A stretch of 13,325 bases of DNA. Origin: JACPLA01 sp035291905 (GTDB lineage: Bacteria; Bacteroidota; Ignavibacteria; UBA10030). Below are positions 6,743-13,325 of this stretch, in pieces (position 1 is the stretch's first letter; each line of letters starts with the position of its first letter). The notes beneath the pieces are model-generated. The model was given only the letters and a program-made list of their open reading frames with translations. It ran no database searches and was not told the origin of the DNA. The stretch covers positions 1 through 13,325 of the forward strand of contig DATDRF010000230.1 in the NCBI GenBank assembly GCA_035291905.1. Reading direction: 5' to 3'. The position numbers and the translations under genes were made by a program.

Positions 6743-7742
6743 GGCTCACCTCCTTCTGCGCCGACGCAAGCCCCGGGTCGTCGCGGCGAAACATCGGAAG
6801 GCGCTGGAACAGCTTCACGGCAATGAGCCCGAACAGCGTCGCGCAGCCGGCTCCGAAGATCGACGTGCCGATGATAATTCCGGGATTCACGGACCCCGCT
6901 GCAGCGCGGACGGCTATGGCGGTCGCCGGGATGAGGATGAGTCCCGCCGTGTTGATCGTCAGGAACGTGCACATTGCGTTCGTTGCCGTGCCCGCCTTCG
7001 GGTTCAGCTTGTTCAGCTCCTCCATCGCCTTGAGGCCGAACGGAGTCGCAGCGTTGCTGAGTCCCAGCATGTTGGCTGAAATATTCATGATCATCGCCCC
7101 GACGGCGGGATGATCGGGCGGGATCTCCGGGAAGAGCCGCTTCGTAAGCGGCGTGAGGAGCTTTGTGAGGGATCGGATCAACCCTGCCTCCTCTGCAACC
7201 TTCATAACACCCAGCCAGAGCGCCATGATCCCGATGAGACCAAGCGCAATGGTCACTGCAGTACCGGCGTAATCCAGAGCTGCATGCGTGATCGCCCTGA
7301 GTTTGACAAAATGCACCGGTTCAAACTCAACCGTCACCTCGGCAGTCGACCCCTCCTCCGTGAACCGAACCGTCTTCAGAAATCCTTTTAACCTGTCTTT
7401 GGTGCCCCCCGACGACGCCATCAATTTCCAACGTTCGGGCGTCCGATCGTCCATGTTCATCATGAGAACAGATGAACCGGTCGACGCGGTCGTTACCTTC
7501 ACGCGTTGACGTATTTCCTCTCCGCCTCCCTGTGCCGAATAGAACGCACGATAGTATTCGCCGCTCAGGACAAGGTCTCCCTCCCAGCTCGCCATTTCCG
7601 TGGAAGGCCTCCCTTGAACTTCAATCCTGGCCTCCACCGGAACTCCGTTCCTGTACGGGTTCTCAATCTCATCCTTCGTGTCGCTCCCGACTGCAACGAG
7701 GATTCCGATCGCGATCAGAGAAATCCAGACGTAGTTCAGCAT
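6735..7742 (-). CDS. spmA: Spore maturation protein A-like membrane protein (SpmA) with a large inserted domain
   Basis: Inner-membrane Gate-family partner of SpmB. Residues 1-20 are the first membrane helix (MLNYVWISLIAIGILVAVGS) and residues 151-320 carry the conserved SpmA body: a helix at 160-180, WLGVMKVAEEAGL 176-188, FPEIPPDHPA 204-213, LGLSNAATPFGLKAMEEL 226-243, TFLTINTAGLILIPAT 259-274 and GSVNPGIIIGTS 283-294. Between them, residues about 21-150 are a hydrophilic block absent from the Bacillus protein (196 residues total there against 335 here), containing a strand-rich part around 36-70 with aromatic residues (WEGDLVLSGEYYRAFY) and a second around 122-147. Its place after the first helix suggests one compact extra-membrane domain. 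The start at 7742 has only a weak SD (GAG), 33 bases after the preceding stop. Family assignment is secure; the insert is of unknown function. Confidence 0.92.
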   Translation of the reverse strand: MLNYVWISLIAIGILVAVGSDTKDEIENPYRNGVPVEARIEVQGRPSTEMASWEGDLVLSGEYYRAFYSAQGGGEEIRQRVKVTTASTGSSVLMMNMDDRTPERWKLMASSGGTKDRLKGFLKTVRFTEEGSTAEVTVEFEPVHFVKLRAITHAALDYAGTAVTIALGLIGIMALWLGVMKVAEEAGLIRSLTKLLTPLTKRLFPEIPPDHPAVGAMIMNISANMLGLSNAATPFGLKAMEELNKLNPKAGTATNAMCTFLTINTAGLILIPATAIAVRAAAGSVNPGIIIGTSIFGAGCATLFGLIAVKLFQRLPMFRRDDPGLASAQKEVSRV

Positions 7743-7775
7743 AGGTTACTCAAATTAGTTGACGAGCCCGATCCT

Positions 7776-9296
7776 TCATGTGCGTCCAAACACATCAAAG
7801 ATCCCGCGTAAAATCGCCACGAAACCCGCACCTGCAATTGCACATACCCAATTTACCACATCATTGGTCATCCATTCAATACCCTTCTGATGATGCGTCG
7901 GCTGCATGTTGCAGTGCATGCGTCTTTCCGTGACTTTACCGCACACGGGACATCGGTACTCCGCCTGGACCGTAGCCCCCAGGATGCTGTCAATGAGGCT
8001 CCCGCCGATGCCCGCTGCAACAACGAAAGCCGCAACACCGGCGTGCTCGATCCATGGAAAGGCGGTCAACGCGATCGCCGCGCTCCCCGCAACTCCGGCG
8101 AGCAACCCTCTCCAGGTTACTCCGCCATTGGTGCCCGGCTCAACGAGCTTCCATGTCGTGACAAGAAGCGGGGAGCGGCCGGATCCGAGGCCGATTTCCG
8201 TTCCCCAGGTGTCGGCAGTAACCGCAGCGATCGATCCGAGGTACGCAGGATACAGGTCAAATGAAGGGAAGGCAAGATTCAGAACCGCGACCGCGCCCGC
8301 CATTCCGCCGTTGGCGAACACCTGCCCGTAATCCCTCACACTGCTCTTTTCAAACAACCCCTCGAACGGTTGCTTTCTTTGTTTCCAAACCTGTGAGAGA
8401 ATGCTCGACAGGACAAAAAACGCGAGCATTGGAACCGTCCATTTCCATCCGCCCGTTCCAAACAGGACCAATGCAAGGAGAAATGTAGCCACTGCCCCGC
8501 TCGGTGCCAGAGCCCTTAGTCTCCAGGCAGCGACGGCTATCACGAGGGCAAGAACTGCTCCCAACGAAAATCTGGCGGCGTCCGCCAATCCCGGAATGAG
8601 ATAGCAGGAAAGCACGAATGCAGCGGAAAGCGGTATTGTGAGATTGTCCAGCCCGCGCGATGACAACGCTTCCCACGCCGTTGCCGTTACCGCTGCTACA
8701 ATTGCCGCCGTCAGCGCCACCTTTCCTTCATCGATGTAACCCGAATACTCTGAGATGCCGAAGTACATTGCAAGAAAGGAGACAAAGAACATAGCTGTAG
8801 AGCCCTGAAATGACTTCTTGTCGGCGGTAAGAAAATACACTCTGGGGTTTCTGATCGACTCTCCCACAATCGCCGCCGACGCATCTCCCAGGGCGAGGAC
8901 AAGAATCGAAAGAGAAATAATCATTGGGAAGCGGTACCAGAAGACGACAACAAGGATGAGAAATGCCAGAGGGTAATATACCGTCCCGTAGGTCGGCCGG
9001 TTCGCGCCGTGCATTCCCTTCAGGAGGCCGAAACGAATTGCCAGGAAGTTGACGGCTATGAAGATGACCGCGAGAAGGATTGCCGGAAGCGCCGACGAAA
9101 AGATCTCGGGCGCGAAGAAGATGAGAATGCCCACCGACACATGGACGAGCTTGCGCGTGAATTCGGAAGACCATCGGAACGCATGCCGGACGAATTCGCC
9201 TGCCCCGATGAGGCCTCCCAGGCCGGCAAGCACAAGGAAGAACAGCAGCCACTCCGACCCAGTTGGGGCATCGAAAAGACGTTCAAGGTGCGTCAT
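7776..9296 (-). CDS. Fused phytol/dolichol-kinase-like and DUF92 (VTE6/TMEM19-like) membrane protein
   Basis: A 506-residue polytopic membrane protein made of two families usually encoded separately. The N-terminal half (about 1-240) resembles VTE5/dolichol kinases of the cytidylyltransferase-like superfamily: RKLVHVSVG 48-56, GDASAAIVG 137-145, KKSFQGSTAMF 160-170 and EALSSRGLDNLTIP 209-222. The C-terminal half (about 245-506) is DUF92 (PF01940): GQVFANGG 324-331, ADTWGTEIG 361-369, PGTNGGVTWRG 387-397, GGSLIDSILGA 431-441 and NDVVN 478-482. In plants VTE5 makes phytyl phosphate and VTE6, a DUF92 protein, makes the diphosphate, so this fusion may carry out two successive phosphorylations of a prenyl alcohol; the substrate here is inferred. 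A possible metal site CPVC (449-452) with HC (461-462) lies in a loop. The start forms an ATGA overlap (9293-9296) with the holA stop, and no SD is seen, so translation is probably coupled. Confidence 0.88.
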   Translation of the reverse strand: MTHLERLFDAPTGSEWLLFFLVLAGLGGLIGAGEFVRHAFRWSSEFTRKLVHVSVGILIFFAPEIFSSALPAILLAVIFIAVNFLAIRFGLLKGMHGANRPTYGTVYYPLAFLILVVVFWYRFPMIISLSILVLALGDASAAIVGESIRNPRVYFLTADKKSFQGSTAMFFVSFLAMYFGISEYSGYIDEGKVALTAAIVAAVTATAWEALSSRGLDNLTIPLSAAFVLSCYLIPGLADAARFSLGAVLALVIAVAAWRLRALAPSGAVATFLLALVLFGTGGWKWTVPMLAFFVLSSILSQVWKQRKQPFEGLFEKSSVRDYGQVFANGGMAGAVAVLNLAFPSFDLYPAYLGSIAAVTADTWGTEIGLGSGRSPLLVTTWKLVEPGTNGGVTWRGLLAGVAGSAAIALTAFPWIEHAGVAAFVVAAGIGGSLIDSILGATVQAEYRCPVCGKVTERRMHCNMQPTHHQKGIEWMTNDVVNWVCAIAGAGFVAILRGIFDVFGRT

Positions 9297-10324
9297 GCGT
9301 CGGAGAGAGATTGCTCGAATTCATGGGCTCCCTTCACGAGAGTATAAACAAGAAGGTCCATAACCCCCTGTTTGTCGCGGCCCGTTGTCTTGAGAATCGT
9401 ATCCGCCTCCAGCAAGACGCGAAAGCTGTTCTCAATATGAGCTAGGGAGAAATTCGACTGGAATTGAACAAGCTGTTTGAGGAAAAACGGATTGATACCC
9501 ACTTCCTGCGCCAGTGAGGCATCGGGAGACCTCTTCGACTTCAGCTCCGAGAGCTTCCAAAGCTGCTGGAAGAACCGGGTCAACATCACAATGATCATTT
9601 GAGGCGACTGCCCTGCTTCCAGCATGGCATGGAGAATCCGCAGAGCCTCCCTCAGATCTTTGCGACCGATCGCGTTCTGCAGCTCGAAGATTGTGTATCC
9701 CTTTGATGCACCGACGACTTCCGACACGTCCTCGGCGGCGACGGACTTCTTTTCTCCCACAAAAATGAAGAGCTTATCGATCTCATTCTGGAGAGCCCGC
9801 AGCGAATTTCCGACGTACGCATGAAGAAGACGGCACGATTCGGGGTCTGCTGTTTTCCCCTGTTCGCGAATACGGCGTTCGATCCAGTCGGGAACCTGAT
9901 TGTCATAGAGCGGCTTGCACTCGACGACCTCGGCGAGCTTCTTAAGGTCTGTGAACGGCTTCCTGCGGAAATCGGGCTCGAGGGAAACAAGAATGAGACA
10001 GGTCGAGGCAAGCGGGTGTTCGAGATAGGCCTTAAAGATCTCCTTTGCAGGATCGGTAGTCGCCAGCTTTTCAAACTCTTTGACGACGACCACCCGTTTG
10101 CTTCCCATCATGGGGAATGCCGACGCCAGGGCAACGACGCCTTGAACATCGATCTTGCTGCCGTAGACGACGTCAAGATTGAAACCCTTTGTTCCCTCAT
10201 CAAGGGTTTTTCCGATGACGGCATGCATGCACTCGTCAATAAGAAAATCCTCTCCGCCGTGCAAAAGCGTCACGGGCGCAACGTTACTGCGCCCAACGGA
10301 AGCAAGAAATTCCTGGGATGTCAT
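9293..10324 (-). CDS. holA: DNA polymerase III subunit delta
   Basis: Clamp-loader subunit that opens the sliding clamp during replication. The protein is 343 residues, the normal size. The N-terminal AAA+-like domain shows LLHGGEDFLIDE at 20-31, the strand and turn in place of a working Walker A, then the FNLDVVYG strand at 48-55, ALASAFPMMGSKRVVVVKE at 65-83 and LILVSLEPDFRRKPF at 110-124. The middle has the LRALQNEIDKL helix at 175-185, and the C-terminal collar helices include IFELQNAIGRKD at 212-223 and MLTRFFQQLWKL 247-258. The ATG at 10324 is chosen because it forms an ATGA overlap (10321-10324) with the small transporter subunit before it; an in-frame ATG at 10378 would lie inside that gene. 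The end overlaps the next gene by four bases. Its position in a transport/envelope operon is unusual in theme but common for holA. Confidence 0.95.
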   Translation of the reverse strand: MTSQEFLASVGRSNVAPVTLLHGGEDFLIDECMHAVIGKTLDEGTKGFNLDVVYGSKIDVQGVVALASAFPMMGSKRVVVVKEFEKLATTDPAKEIFKAYLEHPLASTCLILVSLEPDFRRKPFTDLKKLAEVVECKPLYDNQVPDWIERRIREQGKTADPESCRLLHAYVGNSLRALQNEIDKLFIFVGEKKSVAAEDVSEVVGASKGYTIFELQNAIGRKDLREALRILHAMLEAGQSPQMIIVMLTRFFQQLWKLSELKSKRSPDASLAQEVGINPFFLKQLVQFQSNFSLAHIENSFRVLLEADTILKTTGRDKQGVMDLLVYTLVKGAHEFEQSLSDA

Positions 10325-10434
10325 TGCTCTGACTTCTGTCGCTCTTTTCTCAACGCAGTGATCAGAACCACCGTACATCCGCCCCAGACGGCTCCGATCG
10401 TGACGATCATGGTCAGCAGGGTTTCCATGGGCAT
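10321..10434 (-). CDS. metS: MetS-like small subunit of the NSS amino-acid transporter
   Basis: A 37-residue single-pass membrane peptide that is easily missed. It begins MPMETLL, has one hydrophobic helix at about 6-27 containing the AVWGGC motif typical of the methionine/alanine importer small subunits (MetS family), and ends in a basic, hydrophilic tail (LRKERQKSEQ). The start follows the stop of the large NSS transporter after one base (TGATATG) and is preceded by GGAGG six bases upstream; the stop overlaps holA as ATGA. In Corynebacterium MetS is required with MetP for sodium-coupled methionine and alanine uptake, so a matching role here is likely. Evidence is strong from context, moderate from sequence because the protein is so short. 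An alternative start at residue 3 is possible. Confidence 0.85.
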   Translation of the reverse strand: MPMETLLTMIVTIGAVWGGCTVVLITALRKERQKSEQ

Positions 10435-10435
10435 A

Positions 10436-11923
10436 TCAGGCCTCCGTGGCTCTTGAGAAGATGCGCCGCGCCATCACCCGGTTTATCAGAATAAAGAACA
10501 CCATCATGACTCCCCACTGCAGGAGACAGGTCCCGACGCTGTAGGTGTGAAACGGATTCCACCATCCTTCTTTGTCAAAGTCCGTGATCGCGAGATAGAA
10601 CCACCAAACGATCAGGGCTATGACCTGAGTCGGAATGAGCCATGTGATAATAATGTTGTACCACTTCCCGACTTTGATGTCGGTCCCCTCCGAGTTCACG
10701 GCTTCCCTCCGAAATTTATCCGCCCCGTGCTTGATGACCGCAAAGGAGATGAATCCTCCGCTGATCATCAATCCGATCCCCCACACCCAATCCTGATTCT
10801 CGAAAAACATCAGGTTCAGGGCAGATGGAATGCCCAGGAGAAATCCAAGAACAAGTGTCAGGACAAGAGCCCGTTTGCGGGCAAGCCCCATATCCATGAA
10901 CACGTGAACGGCAAGTTCAATCATGGAAATCAACGATGTTATGGCTGCAAAGGTCAGGCCGAGAAAGAAAATCGTTGAGAAGAATGACTGAACAAAGGTG
11001 CCGCCGGGCATCTTTCCAAAAAGCTGAGGCAGGAAGATGAACGCGAGGCCCGTATTTGTGCTTCCTCGCCCCGAAATGAGTTCCGTGATTCCTCCGCCCG
11101 GCGCAAGCGCGAACACTGTTGAGAAGATTGTTATTCCCGCAAGGAGCGAAACCGAATTGTTTCCCAGGGCTGTCAGCGCACCGTTCAGGGTAATATCTTC
11201 TTTCTTTCGCGCGTAGCATGCATACGTGAGAATGAGTCCCCATCCGGCACCCGTGTCCCATGCATTTTGCGTCAACGCGGCCAACCAGACTTTGTAGTCC
11301 AGCAGGGTTTCGACATTCGGAGTGAAGAAATACCTGATCCCCTCCCACGCTCCATCGAGTGTCACGGCACGAATCGCAAGCGTGACAAGAATAACAAGAA
11401 GCGCCGGGATGAGATACCTGCTGGTGCGTTCAATGCCTTTGACGACTCCTTTATAGATGACAAATCCGCCGACAGCCATAGCGACAAGGTGGAAGAGGAC
11501 CGGTTCATACCCACCGGTAAATGAATCCCACAGTGCAATGTGATCTTCGGTCGATGCGAGAGTTCCGCTCAGCGCGTTGACAACGTACTTCATGCACCAC
11601 CCAGCCACGACGGAGTAATAGAACATGATCGCCGTCGAGACAAATCCAACGAACGCTCCCATCCATGCGAACCGTTCTCCGGCCAGTGCGGCAATGCCGC
11701 CGACGGTCCCAAGGCGTTTCGATTTCCCGATCGCGAATTCAGTGATGATGAGGGGAATGGACCAGATAAAGAGGAATATGACCCATGGAATAAGAAAAGA
11801 CCCTCCGCCGTTCTGGGCTGCGATGCGCGAGAACCGCCAGATATTCCCAGTACCGACTGCGATCCCGATGACCGACAGGATCATTCCCCAACGCGAGGTA
11901 AAGAACTCTTTAGTATCCGCCAT
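10436..11923 (-). CDS. Sodium-dependent amino-acid symporter, NSS (SNF) family
   Basis: Inner-membrane sodium-coupled transporter, LeuT fold, 495 residues with about 12 helices. The first helix region carries SRWGMILSVIGIAVGTGNIW with the unwound GNIWRF at 26-31, where A22 and N27 match the Na1 ligands of LeuT, followed by AAQNGGGSFLIPW at 35-47. Helix 6 has ALTQNAWDTGAGWG at 216-229, a pattern of the methionine/alanine-type NSS branch, and helix 8 has FAAITSLISMIE at 325-336, with A326, T329 and S330 at the Na2 positions. Helices 11-12 and a cytoplasmic tail complete it. The MetS-like gene directly after it supports methionine or alanine as cargo; substrate is inferred. The ATG at 11923 follows AAGGAG, which is itself locked in a short hairpin. 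It begins 28 bases after the cyclophilin stop. Confidence 0.94.
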   Translation of the reverse strand: MADTKEFFTSRWGMILSVIGIAVGTGNIWRFSRIAAQNGGGSFLIPWVIFLFIWSIPLIITEFAIGKSKRLGTVGGIAALAGERFAWMGAFVGFVSTAIMFYYSVVAGWCMKYVVNALSGTLASTEDHIALWDSFTGGYEPVLFHLVAMAVGGFVIYKGVVKGIERTSRYLIPALLVILVTLAIRAVTLDGAWEGIRYFFTPNVETLLDYKVWLAALTQNAWDTGAGWGLILTYACYARKKEDITLNGALTALGNNSVSLLAGITIFSTVFALAPGGGITELISGRGSTNTGLAFIFLPQLFGKMPGGTFVQSFFSTIFFLGLTFAAITSLISMIELAVHVFMDMGLARKRALVLTLVLGFLLGIPSALNLMFFENQDWVWGIGLMISGGFISFAVIKHGADKFRREAVNSEGTDIKVGKWYNIIITWLIPTQVIALIVWWFYLAITDFDKEGWWNPFHTYSVGTCLLQWGVMMVFFILINRVMARRIFSRATEA

Positions 11924-11947
11924 AAGGAGCCTCTCCTTTTGATCAAA
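11924..11947 (-). promoter_or_regulatory. SD-covering hairpin and adjacent palindrome before the NSS transporter
   Basis: On the minus strand AAGGAG-AGG-CTCCTT (11924-11938) is a perfect six-base-pair stem with a three-base loop ending right at the ATG. The AAGGAG arm is the only good Shine-Dalgarno. Immediately upstream TTTGATCAAA (11938-11947) is a perfect ten-base palindrome. The arrangement could hold translation down until ribosomes from the preceding gene open it; this is inference. Confidence 0.4.
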
Positions 11948-11951
11948 TCCT

Positions 11952-12545
11952 TCAGTTGCGCGTGATGATCACCTTTGTCATGACAACTTTCTCGACCGGC
12001 TTGTCAAAAGGCTTCGTTGTCTTCACTTTTCCGATGGCCTGAACGATATCAATTCCTTCCACAACCTTTCCAAAAACGGTGTGCTTGCCGTCGAGCCATG
12101 GGGTAGGAACCAGCGTGATAAAGAACTGGCTCCCGTTTGTGTTCGGGCCTGCGTTTGCCATAGAGAGGATTCCCGGCTGGGAATGGCGAAGTGTATCGAC
12201 AAACTCATCCTGGAAAAATCCTCCGTAGAAGCTCTCTCCGCCCCTCCCCGTGCCGGTAGGATCTCCGCCCTGAATCATGAAATTATCAATAACCCTGTGG
12301 AACGATATGCCGTTGAAGTACCCCTTTTCCGCCAGTCCGACGAAGTTGTTGACCGTTTTCGGCACGGCGTTCCCAAAAAGCTCGATCTTGAATGTTCCCA
12401 TCGATGTTTCAATCGTGGCAAACACCTGTGGAGTTTTTTCCATGGACGCTTCTTTCTTTGATTGTTGTGCCGTTGAGTCCTTTTGCTGCGGCGCGCAGCC
12501 AAGAGCCGTCAAGAAGACGAACAGACCGCATGCCAGATATTTCAT
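11952..12545 (-). CDS. Cyclophilin-type peptidyl-prolyl isomerase, predicted lipoprotein
   Basis: Folding catalyst that isomerises X-Pro bonds, here predicted to act in the cell envelope. The 197 residues start with a lipoprotein signal (MKYLACGLFVFLTALGC, lipidated C17; the lipobox ALGC is acceptable but not ideal), then a Q/K/S-rich linker to about 38. The cyclophilin domain covers 40-197: FHRVIDNFMIQGG 82-94 with catalytic R84, F89 and Q92, SMANAGPNTNGSQFF 128-142 with Q140 and F142, and WLDGKHTVFG 150-159 with W150, L151 and H155. All the usual active-site residues are kept, so it should be active. The ATG at 12545 has GGAGG nine bases upstream; a TTG at 12563 is rejected. It follows uppP by 18 bases. 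Confidence 0.95.
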   Translation of the reverse strand: MKYLACGLFVFLTALGCAPQQKDSTAQQSKKEASMEKTPQVFATIETSMGTFKIELFGNAVPKTVNNFVGLAEKGYFNGISFHRVIDNFMIQGGDPTGTGRGGESFYGGFFQDEFVDTLRHSQPGILSMANAGPNTNGSQFFITLVPTPWLDGKHTVFGKVVEGIDIVQAIGKVKTTKPFDKPVEKVVMTKVIITRN

Positions 12546-12563
12546 ACTTCCATCCCTCCTCAA

Positions 12564-13325
12564 TTAAAGAAAAATGATGCCAATCGTGCCGACAAACAGA
12601 CAATAAAATGCAAAGACGCTGAACTGCCCCTTTTCCACAATTCGCAGCAGGAACTTGATAGCAAAATAGCCCGACCCGAAAGAAACGACGGTCCCGATGA
12701 GAATCGGAAGTATGTATTCGAAAGAGAATCCGTTCCCGAATATTTCCACCGTTTTGAGCAATGTGGCTCCCGCAATGACGGGGACCGACAAGAGGAAGGA
12801 AAACCGCGCGGCCTGCAGGGGCGAAACCTTAAGGTACATTCCAGCACTGATGGTCGAGCCTGAGCGCGAGATTCCCGGGATGACGGCGAATGCCTGAGCC
12901 ACCCCGATAACCAGCGCCGAGAGCACCCCAATCTTCTTCCACTCGGTCGGCCGGGAAACCAGTTTCGTGAGAAAGAGTATCAATCCAGTGATAATCAGCA
13001 TGACTGCAACGAGTTTCGGATCCGTGAACGCCGCCGAAACATCATCCTCAAACTTGATACCCACAATGGCCGCAGGGATCGAGCCAAGAATAATAAAGAT
13101 CCCGAGACGAAAATACTCGTTCTCTTTGTATTGGGTCACAAAATGGAGACCTTTTGTCGCATGAAACGTCGACCGCGTCATTTGGACTATGTCGTCCCAC
13201 AAAACCACGACCACGCTAACGAGCGTACCAAAATGCACAAACACTTCAAACGTTATATCGTCGGAGGGCGGAACCTTGAGAAGATGTTCCACGAGAACGA
13301 GGTGGCCGGAACTGCTGACCGGGAG
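12564..13325 (-). CDS. uppP: Undecaprenyl-diphosphatase (UppP/BacA), N-terminus beyond window edge
   Basis: Integral membrane phosphatase that converts undecaprenyl diphosphate to the monophosphate, recycling the lipid carrier for peptidoglycan and other envelope polymers; it also gives bacitracin tolerance. The frame is open to the right edge and 254 residues are visible, of a usual 260-280, so only the first helix with the ExxxE motif is missing. The visible protein begins LPVSSSGHLVL, a conserved catalytic motif, and later has QAFAVIPGISRSGSTISAG, containing the second conserved motif with the arginine of GxSRSG. About seven further membrane helices follow the standard order. A GTG at 13290-13292 lies inside the conserved part and is not the start. 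It is the most upstream visible member of the long gene run. Confidence 0.95.
   Translation of the reverse strand, partial: LPVSSSGHLVLVEHLLKVPPSDDITFEVFVHFGTLVSVVVVLWDDIVQMTRSTFHATKGLHFVTQYKENEYFRLGIFIILGSIPAAIVGIKFEDDVSAAFTDPKLVAVMLIITGLILFLTKLVSRPTEWKKIGVLSALVIGVAQAFAVIPGISRSGSTISAGMYLKVSPLQAARFSFLLSVPVIAGATLLKTVEIFGNGFSFEYILPILIGTVVSFGSGYFAIKFLLRIVEKGQFSVFAFYCLFVGTIGIIFL

Noticed and set aside
5798..6826. Long plus-strand open frame (342 codons) opposite the barrel and spmB genes
   Set aside because: It lies antisense to two well-supported genes, its product is low-complexity (rich in H, R, K, E) with no recognisable domain, and it spans the gene junction between them. It is a by-product of codon use on the other strand.
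6194..7742. Evidence of endospore formation from spmA/spmB
   Set aside because: These genes occur widely in non-sporulating Gram-negative bacteria, and no other sporulation gene is present.
10376..10378. ATG giving holA an extra 18 N-terminal residues
   Set aside because: It lies inside the small transporter-subunit gene, and the ATG at 10324 makes a classic ATGA overlap with that gene and gives the normal holA N terminus.
13290..13292. GTG as a start codon for uppP
   Set aside because: The conserved LPVSSSGHL motif is encoded upstream of it in the same frame and continues to the window edge, so the true start is outside.
1..13325. CRISPR arrays, tRNA or rRNA genes, insertion sequences, phage or defence genes
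   Set aside because: No regularly spaced direct repeats, no cloverleaf or rRNA-like stretches, and no transposase, integrase or defence domains were seen on either strand.

Overview
This looks like ordinary chromosomal DNA from a Gram-negative member of the Bacteroidota/Chlorobi side of the FCB group, most plausibly an Ignavibacteria-like lineage. That placement is inferred from gene content: a beta-barrel protein ending in phenylalanine, SpmA/SpmB in a species with no other sporulation genes in view, an NSS transporter with a tiny partner subunit, and a two-domain polyprenol-kinase-like membrane protein. Many starts carry strong Shine-Dalgarno sequences (AAGGAGG type), which fits Chlorobi/Ignavibacteria better than typical Bacteroidia. 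Every gene lies on the minus strand and coding density is very high; the longest gene-free stretch is about 216 bases. I saw no tRNA, rRNA, CRISPR array, insertion sequence or phage gene.

Upstream transcription unit, read from the right edge leftwards (13325 to about 4778): uppP (cut by the window edge), a lipoprotein cyclophilin, an NSS sodium:amino-acid symporter, a 37-residue MetS-like small subunit, holA (DNA polymerase III delta), a fused phytol-kinase-like/DUF92 membrane protein, spmA, spmB, and an uncharacterised outer-membrane beta-barrel protein. Gaps are 33 bases or less. Two junctions are ATGA overlaps, one is an 8-base overlap, and one has a single base between stop and start. The run ends in a clear rho-independent terminator at 4778-4806. 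It mixes envelope, transport and replication genes, so it is probably one long housekeeping operon or several overlapping ones.

Downstream transcription unit (4612 to the left edge): proline dehydrogenase, an OPT-family oligopeptide transporter 24 bases behind it, a small PqqD-like protein, and pepD (cut by the left edge). A sigma70-like promoter can be drawn just before proline dehydrogenase. Three members fit one purpose: import of small peptides (OPT), hydrolysis of dipeptides in the cytosol (PepD), and oxidation of released proline (PRODH). The PqqD-like protein has no radical-SAM partner here and its role is open. A 93-base imperfect inverted repeat sits between the transporter and the PqqD-like gene.

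I did not find a defence island or an obviously new multi-gene system. The items most worth following are the kinase fusion, the roughly 130-residue insertion in SpmA, the orphan PqqD-like protein in a peptide/proline operon, the unannotated-size transporter subunit, and the inverted repeat.
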